From assembly GCA_963576475.1 (NCBI GenBank), contig OY754972.1, positions 35,440,556 through 35,504,555 on the forward strand: a stretch of 64,000 nucleotides of DNA. The letters run 5' to 3'. Position numbers and translations under genes: made by a program. Of this stretch, positions 29,684 through 41,089 are shown piece by piece (position 1 is the first letter of the stretch; every line of letters starts with the position of its first letter). The stretch comes from Molanna angustata (lineage: Eukaryota > Arthropoda > Insecta > Trichoptera > Molannidae). Under the pieces are notes generated by a model. That model was not told the origin of the DNA, ran no database searches, and saw nothing but the letters and a program-made list of their open reading frames with translations.

Positions 29684-30056
29684 CTAGACAACGTGTCATT
29701 TAGCTCAAGAAAAGAAACAAGAAAAGATAACTCATGTCGGCCTTCATGGCTCAGTTGGTTAGGTATCTGACTGCTGATCCAAAGGTCCCGGGTTCGATTC
29801 CCGGTGGAGACACAGTTTTTAATTGTGTTTTCAGTCTGGAGACTGTGAGACGATTAATATCGTAAGTCTCTAGAATGTGGCAACTTGTTATTGGGTGCGT
29901 GTTAAATCAATATTTGTCATAGTACCCGAGAAGTAAAATAAAGAAATAACTCAATGTATGGAAGTGACAGTGGTCACGTGACTGGCAACTGTCACTTCCA
30001 TACATTGAGTTATCTTTTCATGTTTCTTTTCTTGAGCTAAATGACACGTTGTCTAG
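29684..30056. mobile_element. foldback element interrupted by a SINE
   Basis: Ends CTAGACAACGTGTCATTTAG (29684) and its exact inverse (ends 30056). Without the SINE and one TSD copy the element is about 154 bp, almost wholly a palindrome with arms of roughly 65 bp, centred on GGTCACGTGAC near 29971-29981. Confidence 0.8.
29735..29945 (+). mobile_element. tRNA-derived SINE, third family, 211 bp, with TSD
   Basis: Bracketed by ATAACTCA at 29727-29734 and 29946-29953. Head: A box TGGCTCAGTTGGTTAGG, B box GGTTCGATTCCC; tail ends AAATAAAGAA. The flanking foldback arm gives an independent check: the opposite arm (30008-30034) is uninterrupted. Confidence 0.88.
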
Positions 30057-30114
30057 GGGGGCTGAGCGACTGCAATGTATTCGACTGGAAAATGACAAAA
30101 AAGGAACAAATCAA

Positions 30115-30240
30115 CTCAATATTTTTTTAATTGCATATACGCAAACATTGGATTTTTTTCCCTTTCGGGAGTCAAATTATATATTTATTGACAATTTTTT
30201 TTAACATCTCAATACAGTTAAAAAAGTCAGTTTAGATAGT
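30115..30240 (-). mobile_element. LINE 3' UTR copy (RTE-like)
   Basis: Inverse of 47360-47460: shared words 'ttgcatatacgcaaacattg' and 'cctttcgggagtcaaat'. A further copy lies at 60035-60140. At 47 kb it follows a LINE C-terminal reading frame, which identifies it as that element's 3' UTR. Confidence 0.65.
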
Positions 30241-30359
30241 TTTAGTGTATTGAGATGCATCTCGAGACAGTGACACTTTATTACTTGGTGCCAACATCAA
30301 TCGTATATAAAAAATAATAATATCACAAACAACAATGGAAATAGAAAATGTTTTTTTAC
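30241..30359. other. no recognised feature
   Basis: Short AT-rich stretch between the LINE 3' UTR copy and the PLE-like element. Confidence 0.4.
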
Positions 30360-30372
30360 AAAAAAACTTTAA

Positions 30373-30604
30373 TTATGATAAATATGAACACATATTATAT
30401 TCTACAAACAATTTATTCGATTTCCGACGACCGTTTCGGCTTATAAGGCCATAATCAACTGGTGATTATGGCCTTATAAGCCGAAACGGTCGTCGGAAAT
30501 CGAATAAATTGTTTGTAGAATATAATATGTGTTCATATTTATCAAAATTATTATGGAATTCTACAGTTTGGAAGCCGCATCAATCGACAGATTGAAAACT
30601 GCTG
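30373..30604 (+). mobile_element. PLE-like inverted dimer without coding sequence
   Basis: Flanked by AAAAAAACTTTAA at 30360-30372 and 30605-30617 (13-bp TSD). Two arms of ~87 bp (about 30371-30457 and 30463-30549) pair almost perfectly around a 5-nt loop; a one-sided tail of ~55 nt follows on the right and contains ATGGAATTCTAC, the inverse of the GTAGAATTCCAT box in the 16.8-kb PLE tail. Each arm has GGC-cttataa-GCC-GAAAC. The architecture equals the PLE at 16770-18054 minus the coding region. Confidence 0.75.
30459..30497 (+). ncRNA. hammerhead-like motif in the PLE-like arm
   Basis: Reads CTGGTGA-ttat-GGC-cttataa-GCC-GAAAC-GGTCGTCGG. CTGGTGA differs from the hammerhead box CTGATGA by one base, and GAAAC follows the stem, but four extra bases separate box and stem. 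Degenerate at best. Confidence 0.35.
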
Positions 30605-30617
30605 AAAAAAACTTTAA

Positions 30618-31042
30618 ACATTGCATTAATATAATTATGTAGAGCAAAACAAGGTATGGGGTCGAAAGCTATGGGTGAAAAATCTCCTCTGCAAAGTGTC
30701 TGTCTGATATTAAGTGCCGTTCCTTTATTTTAGTTTTAAAAGCATGACTGATGACTATTTGCTTATTATTTTTTGTCGAGCTTATTAAATGTTCTAGGAG
30801 CAATGACTCCAAAACGTCTCTGTCCAAACGAGGTTTTCATAATAGGCACAGAGAAGTTCAGTTCATTTGCTTGACTAGTGAAACGCGTTTATTGGCTTCT
30901 AGTATGCAGAGTTATATTCTTATGGAAATGAATTGATGCAGATTTCAAAAACAGCTGTCATGGATCTAGGACAGTAAAAATCCTAAACAAATCTTCTAAA
31001 GCGAAAGTTATACTTCTTTTGTTGATAGTACGCAAGACACAT
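30618..31042. other. no recognised feature
   Basis: Contains an open frame at 30751-30936 with no recognisable domain. Confidence 0.4.
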
Positions 31043-31254
31043 TTTTTGAGCTTTATTGAGCGGACTCATGATCGTCTTGGATATGGAACATATATTAAAT
31101 GCTGCAAAGCCTCTAAGTTGGTGTTTTTTTACTTCAAAATTAGAAAACCGTGCAAAAATTCTACTACTGCATACAACTCAATCACACGAGACTAAGATTT
31201 ATACTGTTGATGCATTAAGAGAAATAAATTCTCTTGAACAAATCGACAGTTGGA
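31043..31254 (-). mobile_element. HINE copy 9, 5' fragment
   Basis: Minus-oriented; begins at 31254 with TCCAACTGTCGAT and retains 'ctaagttggtgttttt' and 'atggaacatat'; lost beyond 'ttgagcgga' at 31053. Confidence 0.65.
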
Positions 31255-32228
31255 TTATTTTTGGTATATCGATTTATATTCACTCTAGTTTTATAATCCC
31301 GATTTATCTACACAAAGTCATTTGGAAAATTAGGCACTTATATTCTGTCAACTGATTAAAATTAAAACTTGTAAAGAACTAGAACTAAATTATAATTAAA
31401 AATTAATTAAACTCGGAAAATTTAAGAATGTCTTTGAACGGGTTTACCGCGTTCCTTAGTTAATATATTATTTCAGAAGGGTGTAACCTGAATTAAATTA
31501 AAATACGGCTTTATAATTATATTCTAATTATTTAGGTACCTACCTACTAGGTGCGATGACTTGATCTTAAAATAATCACAAGGAAAAACTAAAGATGCCA
31601 CAATGTTAGAAATTTAATTATACTGTCGGTTGGTAATAGGCTGATGAAAATGAATTGTTTTTGTCAAAAGTGAATAATCAGGCCATGACCCATATCATAA
31701 TAACAGAAATTGTTGCCGCTACACACATTTATTTTGATGCAAATACTCGTATACTGACGTATACCATACTATTCCGTCTTTTCGCTCAATAAGATTTTCT
31801 TGTAAATCTTATTTACATAGAGAAAATTGTAATAGAATGCGCAACCGCAAAATTCATACAATATATATATTTTTTATTTGATTTTTGCTTTTGTTTCGTT
31901 TCGTTTCTTTTCGTTTCGTTATCTTTTCTTTACGCAACATATCAAAGGATAACAAAGTTGCCATTTATAAGACAAACGTAATAGCAAACTACATATGTAC
32001 AAAGCCCATGTAAGTGAAACCTGGATTTGACAAAATAATTATATTACTTGTTTTTTTATAACCGGCGATGCTCGAAAAGGTAAATGTGAAGAAATTTGCT
32101 AACGTATCAAGAAAATGGTTTAAGTTATTTTGAACTGTTTATTTGTTATGATAAATTCAGAATGAGTAAAAAATATCCGATATAATAAATAAAAATTAAC
32201 AAAAACAAGTAAGTTTATTTTTTAAACA
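31255..32228. other. non-coding; TTTCG short tandem repeat
   Basis: 31890-31930 is built of GTTTC/TTTCG units (tttcgtttcgtttcttttcg). The rest is AT-rich without features. Confidence 0.45.
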
Positions 32229-32475
32229 GTTCCATCCGTCCCCTTAGTCCCTACATCCGTCCCTTCCCTTCAGTCCTTACTGTCCCTTCAGTCTCAAATA
32301 AAGTAAATGAAAGTGATTTGAAATTTCAAAAGATTGGGGTTGAAAAGAGATTTTACAATCTGAATGAATTTAAGCATTATGAAGAATTTAGTGTTGGCCA
32401 CAACCCCCATGTTCTTATTTATTGTTGTTAAGTGTGAAAATAATATTTAAAGTTTCTGCTTGTTCTATTCACTTG
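32229..32475 (+). repeat. dispersed copy of the 32/40/47-kb repeat complex
   Basis: A pyrimidine-rich block of CCGTCCCTTCAGTCC-type words (32229-32296) followed by 'ttggccacaacccccat' and 'gttaagtgtgaaaataat' (32395-32450). The same two modules occur at 39719-41070, and separately at 46796-46870 and 47995-48020, so they belong to one repeat family. Confidence 0.6.
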
Positions 32476-32550
32476 GATCGTTGAAAGAATTCCAAGTACA
32501 TACTTTTTTTATTAATTCGTTTAAAGATAAATATAAAAACAAACAAAAAT

Positions 32551-32690
32551 TCGTGACTTCGAATCCTGCCTCGATCGATTTCGTTCACCTATAGCACAAG
32601 CATTTATGCTTATTTTAGGGAACGTAGGAAGATGTATGTGTACTTGTTTAACAAGGACATATTCATTTATTATAAAAAAAAAATATTAAT
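32551..32690 (+). mobile_element. tRNA-Thr SINE, 5'-truncated
   Basis: Starts within the B box (ACTTCGAATCCTGCC) and continues through the family body to an A-rich tail near 32681-32690. Confidence 0.75.
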
Positions 32691-33644
32691 TAAAAATCAT
32701 ACACCTATAGTACATAATACCTACCTTCAAAAATATTAAACTCTAAAATATTCGTATGAGTATTTGATTGTAACTATGGAAACGAAAAAAATGAAAAATC
32801 AACAAAGTCAGATATTTGTAATAAGTATGGAATAAATATGGAACATTTAAGTGAGTAAGGGTTGGTACCTACCTATACCAAAGTTCTATAAATTTGAATT
32901 TGTTTCATAATAAATTCCTCTATCAGTTGGTTGGTTTATTTGAAAATTGTATTCTGTGTAACCATGGAAACGAAAACCAATAGAATAGGTACGTCGAATA
33001 TTTTAGTCCTTTTTGTTCCCAGTAGATTCTACTAGTTGTTCTGCTAGTTCGATCTATTTGTATATAAAATAGCTGAGCATGGTCCTTTTGAGTTGGAGAG
33101 GTTGTTTTCATTTATTTTTATTTTATTGTTTATATCTTGTATTTGTATGTACCTTAACTTCTTCTGCTCAATAAATGTATTATTATTATTATTAAATTTC
33201 CTTATAAAATTTTTACATTTTATAAGTACGAAAAACATTAAAATTAAATAAGATAATCTTAAGTTTTTTCACTCAACGCTAAGTTACATATACTTGCACA
33301 TATATGTTATTCGTGTAAAAACGCACTTCTGGAATAAACAAATATTTGCATACGAAAAAGTACTTTTTTTACGTTTCATTCGTGACAAATTTTGTAGAAC
33401 AATTTACGAAAAAATGAAAAATAACATAACATACATGCATATAAATAAATATATATACATTTAACTTTCTAAAATGTAACTGTCGATATCGTAGAATTAC
33501 TTAATAGAGTGTATAAGTTCAATCTGTACATTCATAGAATTGTGGAATCCGGAAAAAATAATTACACAATATGGTATCTAAACAAGAGCCAATCATATTT
33601 GCACTAAAGCTTTTGACAGAGATGATTAGCCTTAGGAAAAATAC
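32691..33644. other. non-coding; (TTA)n tail
   Basis: Near 33168-33195 'ctcaataaatg' is followed by (TTA)n, resembling the 3' end of a retroposed sequence. No frame supports a LINE. Confidence 0.4.
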
Positions 33645-33890
33645 AGGCACGCGACAAAAAAAGAAACACTAGAATTAGAGAAATGTTTGATATTCAAGAT
33701 GATGTCAGATGGTTGAGACAAAGAAGAATGTATTGGAGACACCACGTGGAAAGCCAGTGGGAAAAACGATGCCTGAAGAACTCCATAAAAAGTGGAAAGA
33801 CAGCTCAGAGTCCACATACAAGAGGCAGAAAATTCTGCGCAAACAGGCCGTAGTGGACTTCGACCAGTCTTAGAAGAGGTAAAAGAATAA
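33645..33890 (+). pseudogene. RTE-like LINE C-terminal relic
   Basis: The plus strand reads RNTRIREMFDIQDDVRWLRQ, RRMYWRHHVESQWEKRC and a basic tail with a stop, following the 'RN..IRE.F.I.D....RR..W..HV.R' pattern of RTE-like proteins. The antisense frame at 33632-33895 is its shadow. Confidence 0.55.
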
Positions 33891-33949
33891 TTCAATAATT
33901 ATGATGACCAAAAATACGTTGATATTGTTACCAAACCATATTATAAATG

Positions 33950-34150
33950 ATTAATTGAATAGTAAATATGTTCCTCTTGGTGTGTCTTGTCAGGTCTCCC
34001 AGACGTTGAAGATCATTCGGCAGAAACTCTCCCTTTCTTGTGCGATTAAGAGCAGGTCTTCCACATGTCTCATTCCGGTCCTCTCCCAAATATTTCGGGG
34101 AATAGTTGCTTCCCGCAGACCTATCTACGGCCCTCAATCTCCCCCTTTAT
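33950..34150 (-). pseudogene. RTE-like LINE C-terminus, antisense
   Basis: In one minus frame, NIREWTGMRHVEDLLLIAQE and RESF can be read, homologous to 19150-19375. A frame change around the preceding VDRK block makes it a relic. Confidence 0.55.
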
Positions 34151-35074
34151 GAAGTATTATAATATAATGTTATTAATAAATATTTAATGCACACTTTCCT
34201 TCTTGGTTCTTTAATCACTGGTCCATAACCACTTCGCTAATGGTTTTCCAGCCGAATGAATTTATGGTAAATTCACATTAAATTTTGAAAACCTTTCACC
34301 TACTTTGCATGTGACTAAACCGAGAACCAACCTCCCATGGATCCAATGCTATAATAGAACCATTAGTAACATTTTACCGTCAATAAGTACATCGTATTAA
34401 TGTTTTGCCTTCGCAATTTCGCCTACATTTTTTTTCTTTCGGAAACTGACGCGAACGTTGCTTTCTTGTATGAAGGACGTATACCTATGTACATAAGTAT
34501 AATAATATTATGATTCTTTCTGCGGAGTGAAATAGTGAATTATATTTTTATGTATTTTGATAATAATATTTTGTGTCCTAGATAACACAAAAATACACTT
34601 ACTTTCTCATTCAAAATATTCGAACTACGTATTTGTCAAAGAAATTTTTTATTACCAATATATAATATCTTAAAAATCACAAAAAAAATATATCTGCATT
34701 TTTTTCATGCATATTAGGTATGATACTATATATAAATGCCGATGAAAGTTTTTCACCATAAAATATCTTAGGTATCCTCATACCAATTAACTAATACAAT
34801 AAAATAATATATAATCGACTCGCTCTGTATACTACAACCAATGTTATTTGTTTAGTGATAGATTTATATGACATCGTTTTTCCGAACCAAAAATAAGCGT
34901 TTTTGTCAAGTTATGATGGGAACTGGATTTAACATTATTATGTCATGTACTTTTTTGATATACCTATTTCTTTTTTGAAAAAGCTCCATATCTACATTTT
35001 CCATTTTTTATTTATTCGTAATTCAAATTACATTTGCGCAAAGTACTGATAATAAGTTTACATTATATTACATC
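34151..35074. other. no recognised feature
   Basis: AT-rich, non-coding. Confidence 0.4.
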
Positions 35075-35190
35075 CTTTATGGATCAGTTAGCCAGAAATC
35101 TGACTCCTTTAGATATAGATAGCTCTTCAAAGTGTGATTTTTGGGGTTTCGTGTTAAATAAATATTTGAAATGGTACCGACCTGTTAATT
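35075..35190 (+). mobile_element. diverged SINE of the 29.7-kb family
   Basis: 'tatggatcagttagccagaa', 'atctgactcctttaga' and 'tcgtgttaaataaatatttg' align in order with the SINE at 29735-29945 (TCATGGCTCAGTTGG, ATCTGACTGCTGAT, GCGTGTTAAATCAATATTTG). Confidence 0.5.
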
Positions 35191-37082
35191 GCTCAAGAAT
35201 ATCATCACAATAAATGTAAATAACACATAATTTACATTATTTACTGTGTTCATCTCACATCAACTCACTTCACAAAAACAGTAATGAATCTTAAAATTAA
35301 CAAATAAAATACAACACAATATTTTGTCACAGTTTCTTATTATTATAGTTGAACGTTTTCTTATTTATAACCGAAGATGTCTCTGCACTAAGGTCTAAAT
35401 AAATCTAGATTTGACAAGTATAATCATACACTTCTTCAAATATTTACAATTTAGCCAAATGTGTTCATGGATCTTATTTCAAAGCTTTATTTTGAGAGAG
35501 AAATAAAATAAAGAAATGCTTCTTTTAAGTTTAAGATTATTTTTATTTTTATAAGCAAAGGGAATTCTAAATGTTTTCTTTTACGTATATAAGCGAAATA
35601 CCAGTATTAACCTTATTGAAATAGCATTTTTGGCTGGCCATGTTAAAAATATAATATAATTTAATACCGAATATATTCCGGCCATAACTTATTTTGCAAT
35701 TGAATGTTCCGCTGATCTACAAGAAATTTATTGATGACATAAAGAATTTCCACTTGAAAGAGAAAAGTTCCATTTTGAAGGGAGTTTTATCTTCCAAAAC
35801 CTATGAACGAATGCCTATGGACCTACACATATTTTTATAAAGAATGTATTAACTATAAATTCAGCAATAATACATAATATACATATACATAATTAAAAGT
35901 AAGTTGGTACCTATATATTATTTTAAATATTAATAACTGCGAAAATAATTCAGGACCGAAATACTTGAAGTTTGCTTAACAGAAGAGCTTACACTGCTCC
36001 CACTACTGTTATGTTAATGTTGATTAATAACGGACGCCTGAAAATTTTCGAAGGAACATAAGAAGAGTTCGAATATTATATAACCTTGCGGACACTGCAA
36101 GTGCCAAGAAAAGGTCATTATTAGGAAGGACCAACCTCAAATATGTAAACTGCCAAGATGCGAAGAAGAAAATGAAAATAGAGACATCGAAACGAAAACT
36201 CACCTTTTCAAAAATAAATAGATTTTTCTTTTTCTTGAAGTTGAAATAAAACTTTTACGGAGATGAATATAAATAACTAGCATAAATCTCTTGAGGCATA
36301 TTGTGATAGAAAGAAATAGTAAGAAACAGACAAGAAATCAATTGATAAGAGGTATGTGTAGGTAGATTTAGAGTGAGGCAAGAAGAAAGAAAAATGAATT
36401 TTGAAGACTTTCTTAAAAGCTATTATTAACCTTTAAAAGTGTAGGTAATAAAATTTATTCCATCGCAAATTTCTAAGAACATTGTCTCGATTTGCTGACA
36501 TTAAAAGGGTTCATAATGCAATTTTGTCATGTTTTATTTCAGTATATATCAATTAGTTGACGTACCCGGCGTTTCACAAATAAAAAAAATATTTGTGCGC
36601 ACTCTAGCATGTGAAGCGATTTTTTGATTATATTTTTATAAATTCACACAATCGCGGTATATCTCACAATGAAAGGTAACCAGTGACAGGTATGCGGGTG
36701 CTCATTATAAAAGGAAGAAAGACACGTGAGTAAATCTATACACCAAAAAAAATATTATGACAACCGAACTGGCTATATGTATACCTGCGTTTAAGCCAAA
36801 CCTTTGTTATCAGTAATTAAAGTTTATCTATTTGTGACTCTACAGTTTGGTTATGTGCACAAAATATATAGTTGTACAAAACCAAACGATTTGCAATCAC
36901 TATAGTTCGGTTAATTTTAACATGAAACAAAAAAAAATCAGTGTATAGGTACACCAATTTCGTCTCATCTAAAGAGCTATCAGAATGGCTGGCGAACCTC
37001 ATTGCTAAAACTATGTCAGATATGTTATTGTTACATTTTCAATTACCCGCTCTTCAACACCCCAGTACATATATTGAGATAA
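35191..37082. other. no recognised feature
   Basis: AT-rich, non-coding on both strands. Confidence 0.4.
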
Positions 37083-38030
37083 CTAGTTTCATGTAACACA
37101 TAAGATCCAACTGTCGATGACGATAGTATGTATAATTGAGGAATACGTACTATTAACTCAAACACAAATTAATAAATATTTATAAAAGACATTTTATTCT
37201 ATATAAAACATAATAATAATAATTTCTTTTTTTTCTTTCATGTCAGCAACGCATTCCGTTGCTGTAGTGGAAGGATTGGCCAGAGAATTTCTGTTACCAG
37301 GGGGCACCGCGTGGAGGTTCCTTCCGTGCTCCCATGATAATAATAATGAACACTTCCTTGCACCCTGCGCAAGTGGCGAGTTTAATGCCGTATGGCGATA
37401 TCTTCCAACTAACCAGTGTTTCCAGCCAGAGATGCAATATAAGCGTGAGAAATAAATTTTTAAATAAATTTCTTCTCTGCTGGGAATCGAACCCAGGACG
37501 CCCGTATGAAAACCGAACGGCTTACCACCTGTGCCACGGTGGTTGGTACAGTTAAACATGTAGGTATGTATGTCAGGATAGGATAGTATGGAAGTCAGTC
37601 TGTTTTTCCTATCCAGAACATGAAAACAGCATTATGGTATGTATGTATATTTGGAGATTAAGTATCAAACTAGGTAGTAACACTAACAAACTAGTGGAGA
37701 TTAAGTATCAAACTAGTCTTCTTAGATATAATGTATAATGTATAGGCCTCTGCCATACAAATTGTATGAACCAATGTCGTCACTCAATTCAATTTTGATA
37801 AAAATTGTTAAAAAAAATTGAGATGTAATACTACAATGTTCATATTTTTTATAGAAAATTAAACTACCTAGTTGGGGTGTTTCGGATTCTTTCAATATTT
37901 TTATAATCTTTGGAAATATAGGGAGATAAACACATAAATTTATCATAAAAAAAGTTAACCTTAGTAAAAAATGCTTGAGAAACTCTGGAATTTTTTTGAA
38001 AAAAAAAATTGAGATTTTGTCTTTAAAAAA
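37083..38030 (-). mobile_element. HINE copy 10 with SINE insertion, 5'-truncated
   Basis: 3' end complete (CTAG 37083-37086, hairpin, subterminal repeat TCCAACTGTCGAT near 37107). Interrupted by a SINE at 37212-37553. Contains a local duplication of 'ggagattaagtatcaaacta' (about 37655 and 37694). Ends at about 38030, before the microsatellite region. Confidence 0.7.
37212..37553 (-). mobile_element. tRNA-derived SINE, 342 bp, inserted in HINE with TSD
   Basis: AAACAT at 37206-37211 and 37554-37559 flank the insert. On the minus strand: head with A box TGGCACAGGTGGTAAGCC and B box GGTTCGATTCCC (37540-37480), body 'ctggaaacactggttagttg' and 'cttgcgcagggtgcaaggaa', then an (ATT)n-like tail. Same family as 21118-21335. 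The frame at 37194-37559 follows the SINE and is not a gene. Confidence 0.8.
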
Positions 38031-38086
38031 ACTTTTAATTCTGTAGACTTTTCGGCTTAGAATAGTACCTACTTCCGATCGTTTAT

Positions 38087-38537
38087 CGAACTGTCAATTT
38101 GTTCAAGAGAACTTTGTTCTCTTAACATATCGACAAAGTATCAAGCCAGGATACGCGAGATTGTATGCAGGGTCTATATTTTTCACAGTCTTTCCAACTT
38201 TGAAGTCAAAAGACACCAACTTAGAGGCTTCGCAGCTATATGTATATGGATTAACTCAGAATTCGGAGTAGAACATTAAGTGTGTCCGTGTGTCTGTGTA
38301 TGTGTCTGTGTGTCCGTCCGTCCCTTATAACTTTTGATCCGCTCAATATTTACATAGCCTTAAATTTCAAACTATATAAATAGTTATAGGCATACAAAAC
38401 TTTTATCCTCAGAATTTTGAATTTTTGCTTCAGTCAGGGGTTATCAACTTTTGAATTTTTACTTTATTTTTCCATATATCTCAGAACCGTAAAAGATAGA
38501 ACGCTGAAAATTGGTATAAATATAGACAAATAATATG
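38087..38537 (+). mobile_element. HINE copy 11, 3'-truncated
   Basis: 'cgaactgtcaatttgttcaa', short GT/TCCG repeat near 38280-38325, 'cttataacttttgatccgct', ending at 'tataaatatagacaaata'. Forms an inverted pair with copy 10. Confidence 0.7.
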
Positions 38538-38599
38538 TGAAAACTACACACATGAAATGTTATTAATTTATTTATTCATCTTTCTGCACATCATATAAA

Positions 38600-38675
38600 C
38601 AAATATATTGTAGACTGGCGGGCTTATTGCCATTAGGCAATTTCTTCCAACCAACCAGATTACAAAGTGTGACAA
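38600..38675 (-). mobile_element. SINE body relic
   Basis: 'ggcgggcttattgccattag' and 'caatttcttccaaccaacca' match the body of the SINE family at 21118 and 37212 in minus orientation. Confidence 0.4.
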
Positions 38676-39718
38676 AATTGTGTATGTATAAGTACAACAA
38701 AAAAAGAATAAGAGTATAAAACAAAAAAAATATATAACACTAAGATACAATTAAAAAATAAATAAATACTTCATAGAAAAAAAAAGAATAGGTAAGGACA
38801 AGGAGAGGAAATCGCGATCAGGTGTTCAGGGATAAATATTCCTTGTTTAGTTTTTTTCTTGAAAATACAAAGTGACCTCCAATCAGTTTTGAATTTGATT
38901 TAGTGGAATTAATCAGGTGACCGTATTTTTTTTGTCCAATTTAGTATGAAATTCAAATCGGCATTCAGTGACGATAGTTACCAACGAATAAAATAACATA
39001 TTAAAAACTCTTCAGAAGCTCGACCATTCATAGGCATTTTGTAGTAATATAAGATTTATCATCATTAATATTATAAAATAACGAGATTTGCAACATTCTG
39101 TAAATAAGATTACCTAATTTGTTACTCAAAGAAGCGATCTCACATCAAAGACAAAGATAATAATATGTGAAAGCAGATTTCGGCATAAAGTCAGTACGAA
39201 GATATGTATATACCAACATATTTAAATTGGAAGTCAAAAAACAACATCGTTTTGTTTATCGTCAACATTAATAAGTAGGTACTGTCGCATAAAAGAGGAT
39301 TTTTCAAATTAGCTAGTACCTACCTATCTACTCACATAAAAGAGATGTTTTTAATGATAATATATAGAAATGAAATTTCAAGACTGAAAGAATATTTTGA
39401 AATCGAACTTGTAATTAAATAATAACTAACGAGTAGATACATACTCAAAAACTTTATATCCTTATAAAGAATTTCAAAAAAATATTATGTTTAAATAGTC
39501 TGAGGGTTATATGTATATTTTTCAGTTGTTACACAATCCTTATGCATGGTGTATTGGGATGGGTAAGTACTAATTAAACAAATCTTTTGTCATTTGAAGT
39601 CACATAAAGGCTAATTATTACAAACTAGCTTTTATGTCCCGCCGTTGGCCAAGAATGTAAAATTGTGAAAGAAAAAGCAATCGTTTTTATAATATTGTCA
39701 CCCAATTATTTTGCAATA
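38676..39718. other. no recognised feature
   Basis: AT-rich, non-coding. Confidence 0.4.
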
Positions 39719-40430
39719 TCAGACTATGAAAAGTGGTTTGAAATTTGATTGAGTTTAAGTATTGTAAAATGTTCAAGTGATGGCCACAACCCATTCTTTT
39801 TTATATATTGCTATAAAGTGTGAATGAAGTATAATATTTATACAATTTCTGCTCGCATGGACTATGCGTAATGGTTTTAAATATGACTGTTTATCAACGT
39901 TGTAAAGAGATTGGTTTGACCACAACCCCCATTTTTAAATATTATCATCGAAAACAAATTGTAATGTGTACCTATTGAAAATTTAGTAATTTTGGATGTT
40001 GGGATGTGGTTAAAATTTGATTAAACAAACGTAGGTACTGAAAAGATCTAGTATTGGTCACATCCCATTCGTTTTTATATTTTTTCATCAAGTGTGCATT
40101 ATATTTTTGCTCAATTTGACTGAAAGTCTTCATTAACGAAGAAGAAGAAGACTTGAACTATAGTAAATAGTTTTTAATTTGAATATAAATGTTGTGAAGA
40201 GTTCAGTAATGGCCACAACCCCCATTCTTTAAATATTAGGTGTTGAAAATTATTCAAAATAGGATGATATAAATTGTTTAAATTTAATTAAACAAAAGTA
40301 TTGAAAAGATTCTAGTGCAGGTTATATCGTCACATCCCATATCCCATTCATTTCATATGTATTTTCATCAAGTGTGCATATCGTTAATAATATTTCTGCA
40401 CAATAGACTATTAGACTTAAAACTAACCCA
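39719..40430 (+). repeat. degenerate tandem array, ~140-bp unit, about 5 copies
   Basis: Each unit has an AAATTTGATT-type start, 'ggccacaacccccattctt' (or a variant with 'cacatcccattc') and 'catcaagtgtgcat' or similar. Unit anchors lie near 39779, 39917, 40060, 40207 and 40330. Confidence 0.6.
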
Positions 40431-40890
40431 AAAGACTAAATAAAAAAGAGAAAAATAAGTATAAGACTATAAGAAATAGTTTGTATAAAAAACTATTCCA
40501 ATGGTCTACATAAAATAAGTAAAAATACATATACCTAATAGAAGAATTAGACTATTGGAAATAGATTGTATAAAAGCTCACCCAAAGGTCTACAAAAAAG
40601 AAGAAGAAGAATATTTAGACTATTGGAAATAGTTTGTATAAATACTGACCAAAAGGTCTACATAAAAGAAAATGAATAAGACTATTGGAAATAGTTTGTA
40701 TTAAAACTCTCCCAAAAGTCTACGTACATAAATGAAGAAGAATAATAATTAGACTAAAGGAAATAATTTTTATAAAAAAATGACCCAAATGTATACATAA
40801 AAGAAGAAAAAGATGAATTAGACAATAGGAAATAGTTTGTATAAAAACTGCCCTAAAGGTCTACATAAAATTAAGGAGAAAAAGAATTAG
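40431..40890 (+). repeat. tandem array, ~70-bp unit, 6 copies
   Basis: Anchor GGAAATAGTTTGTATAAA (with changes) near 40473, 40556, 40624, 40686, 40758 and 40827; each unit continues 'actcacccaaaggtctacat' and an AAGAAGAAGAA stretch. Confidence 0.8.
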
Positions 40891-41070
40891 ACTCCAGGAC
40901 CCGCCGCTTCAGGCCCTTCAGTACCTCCCGTCCCTTTAATCCCTCATTACGTCCCTTCCCATCAGGCCCTTCAGTACCTTCCGTCCCTTCAGGCAGTTTT
41001 ATACCTCCCGTCCCTTCAGGCCCTTTAGTGCCTCCCTTCCCTTCATTACATCCCGTCCCATCAGTCGGTT
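40891..41070 (+). repeat. pyrimidine-rich CCCTTCAG repeat block
   Basis: Irregular repeats of CCCGTCCCTTCAGGCCC / TCAGTACCTCCCGTCCC. Related blocks lie at 32229-32296 and 46796-46870, always on the same strand. Confidence 0.75.
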
Positions 41071-41089
41071 AAGAAAAGTTTAAATCCAG

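Noticed and set aside
33632..33895. 87-codon minus-strand frame
   Set aside because: Antisense of an RTE-like relic whose sense frame carries the recognisable residues.
37194..37559. 121-codon minus-strand protein
   Set aside because: It coincides with a SINE bounded by a TSD; no domain.
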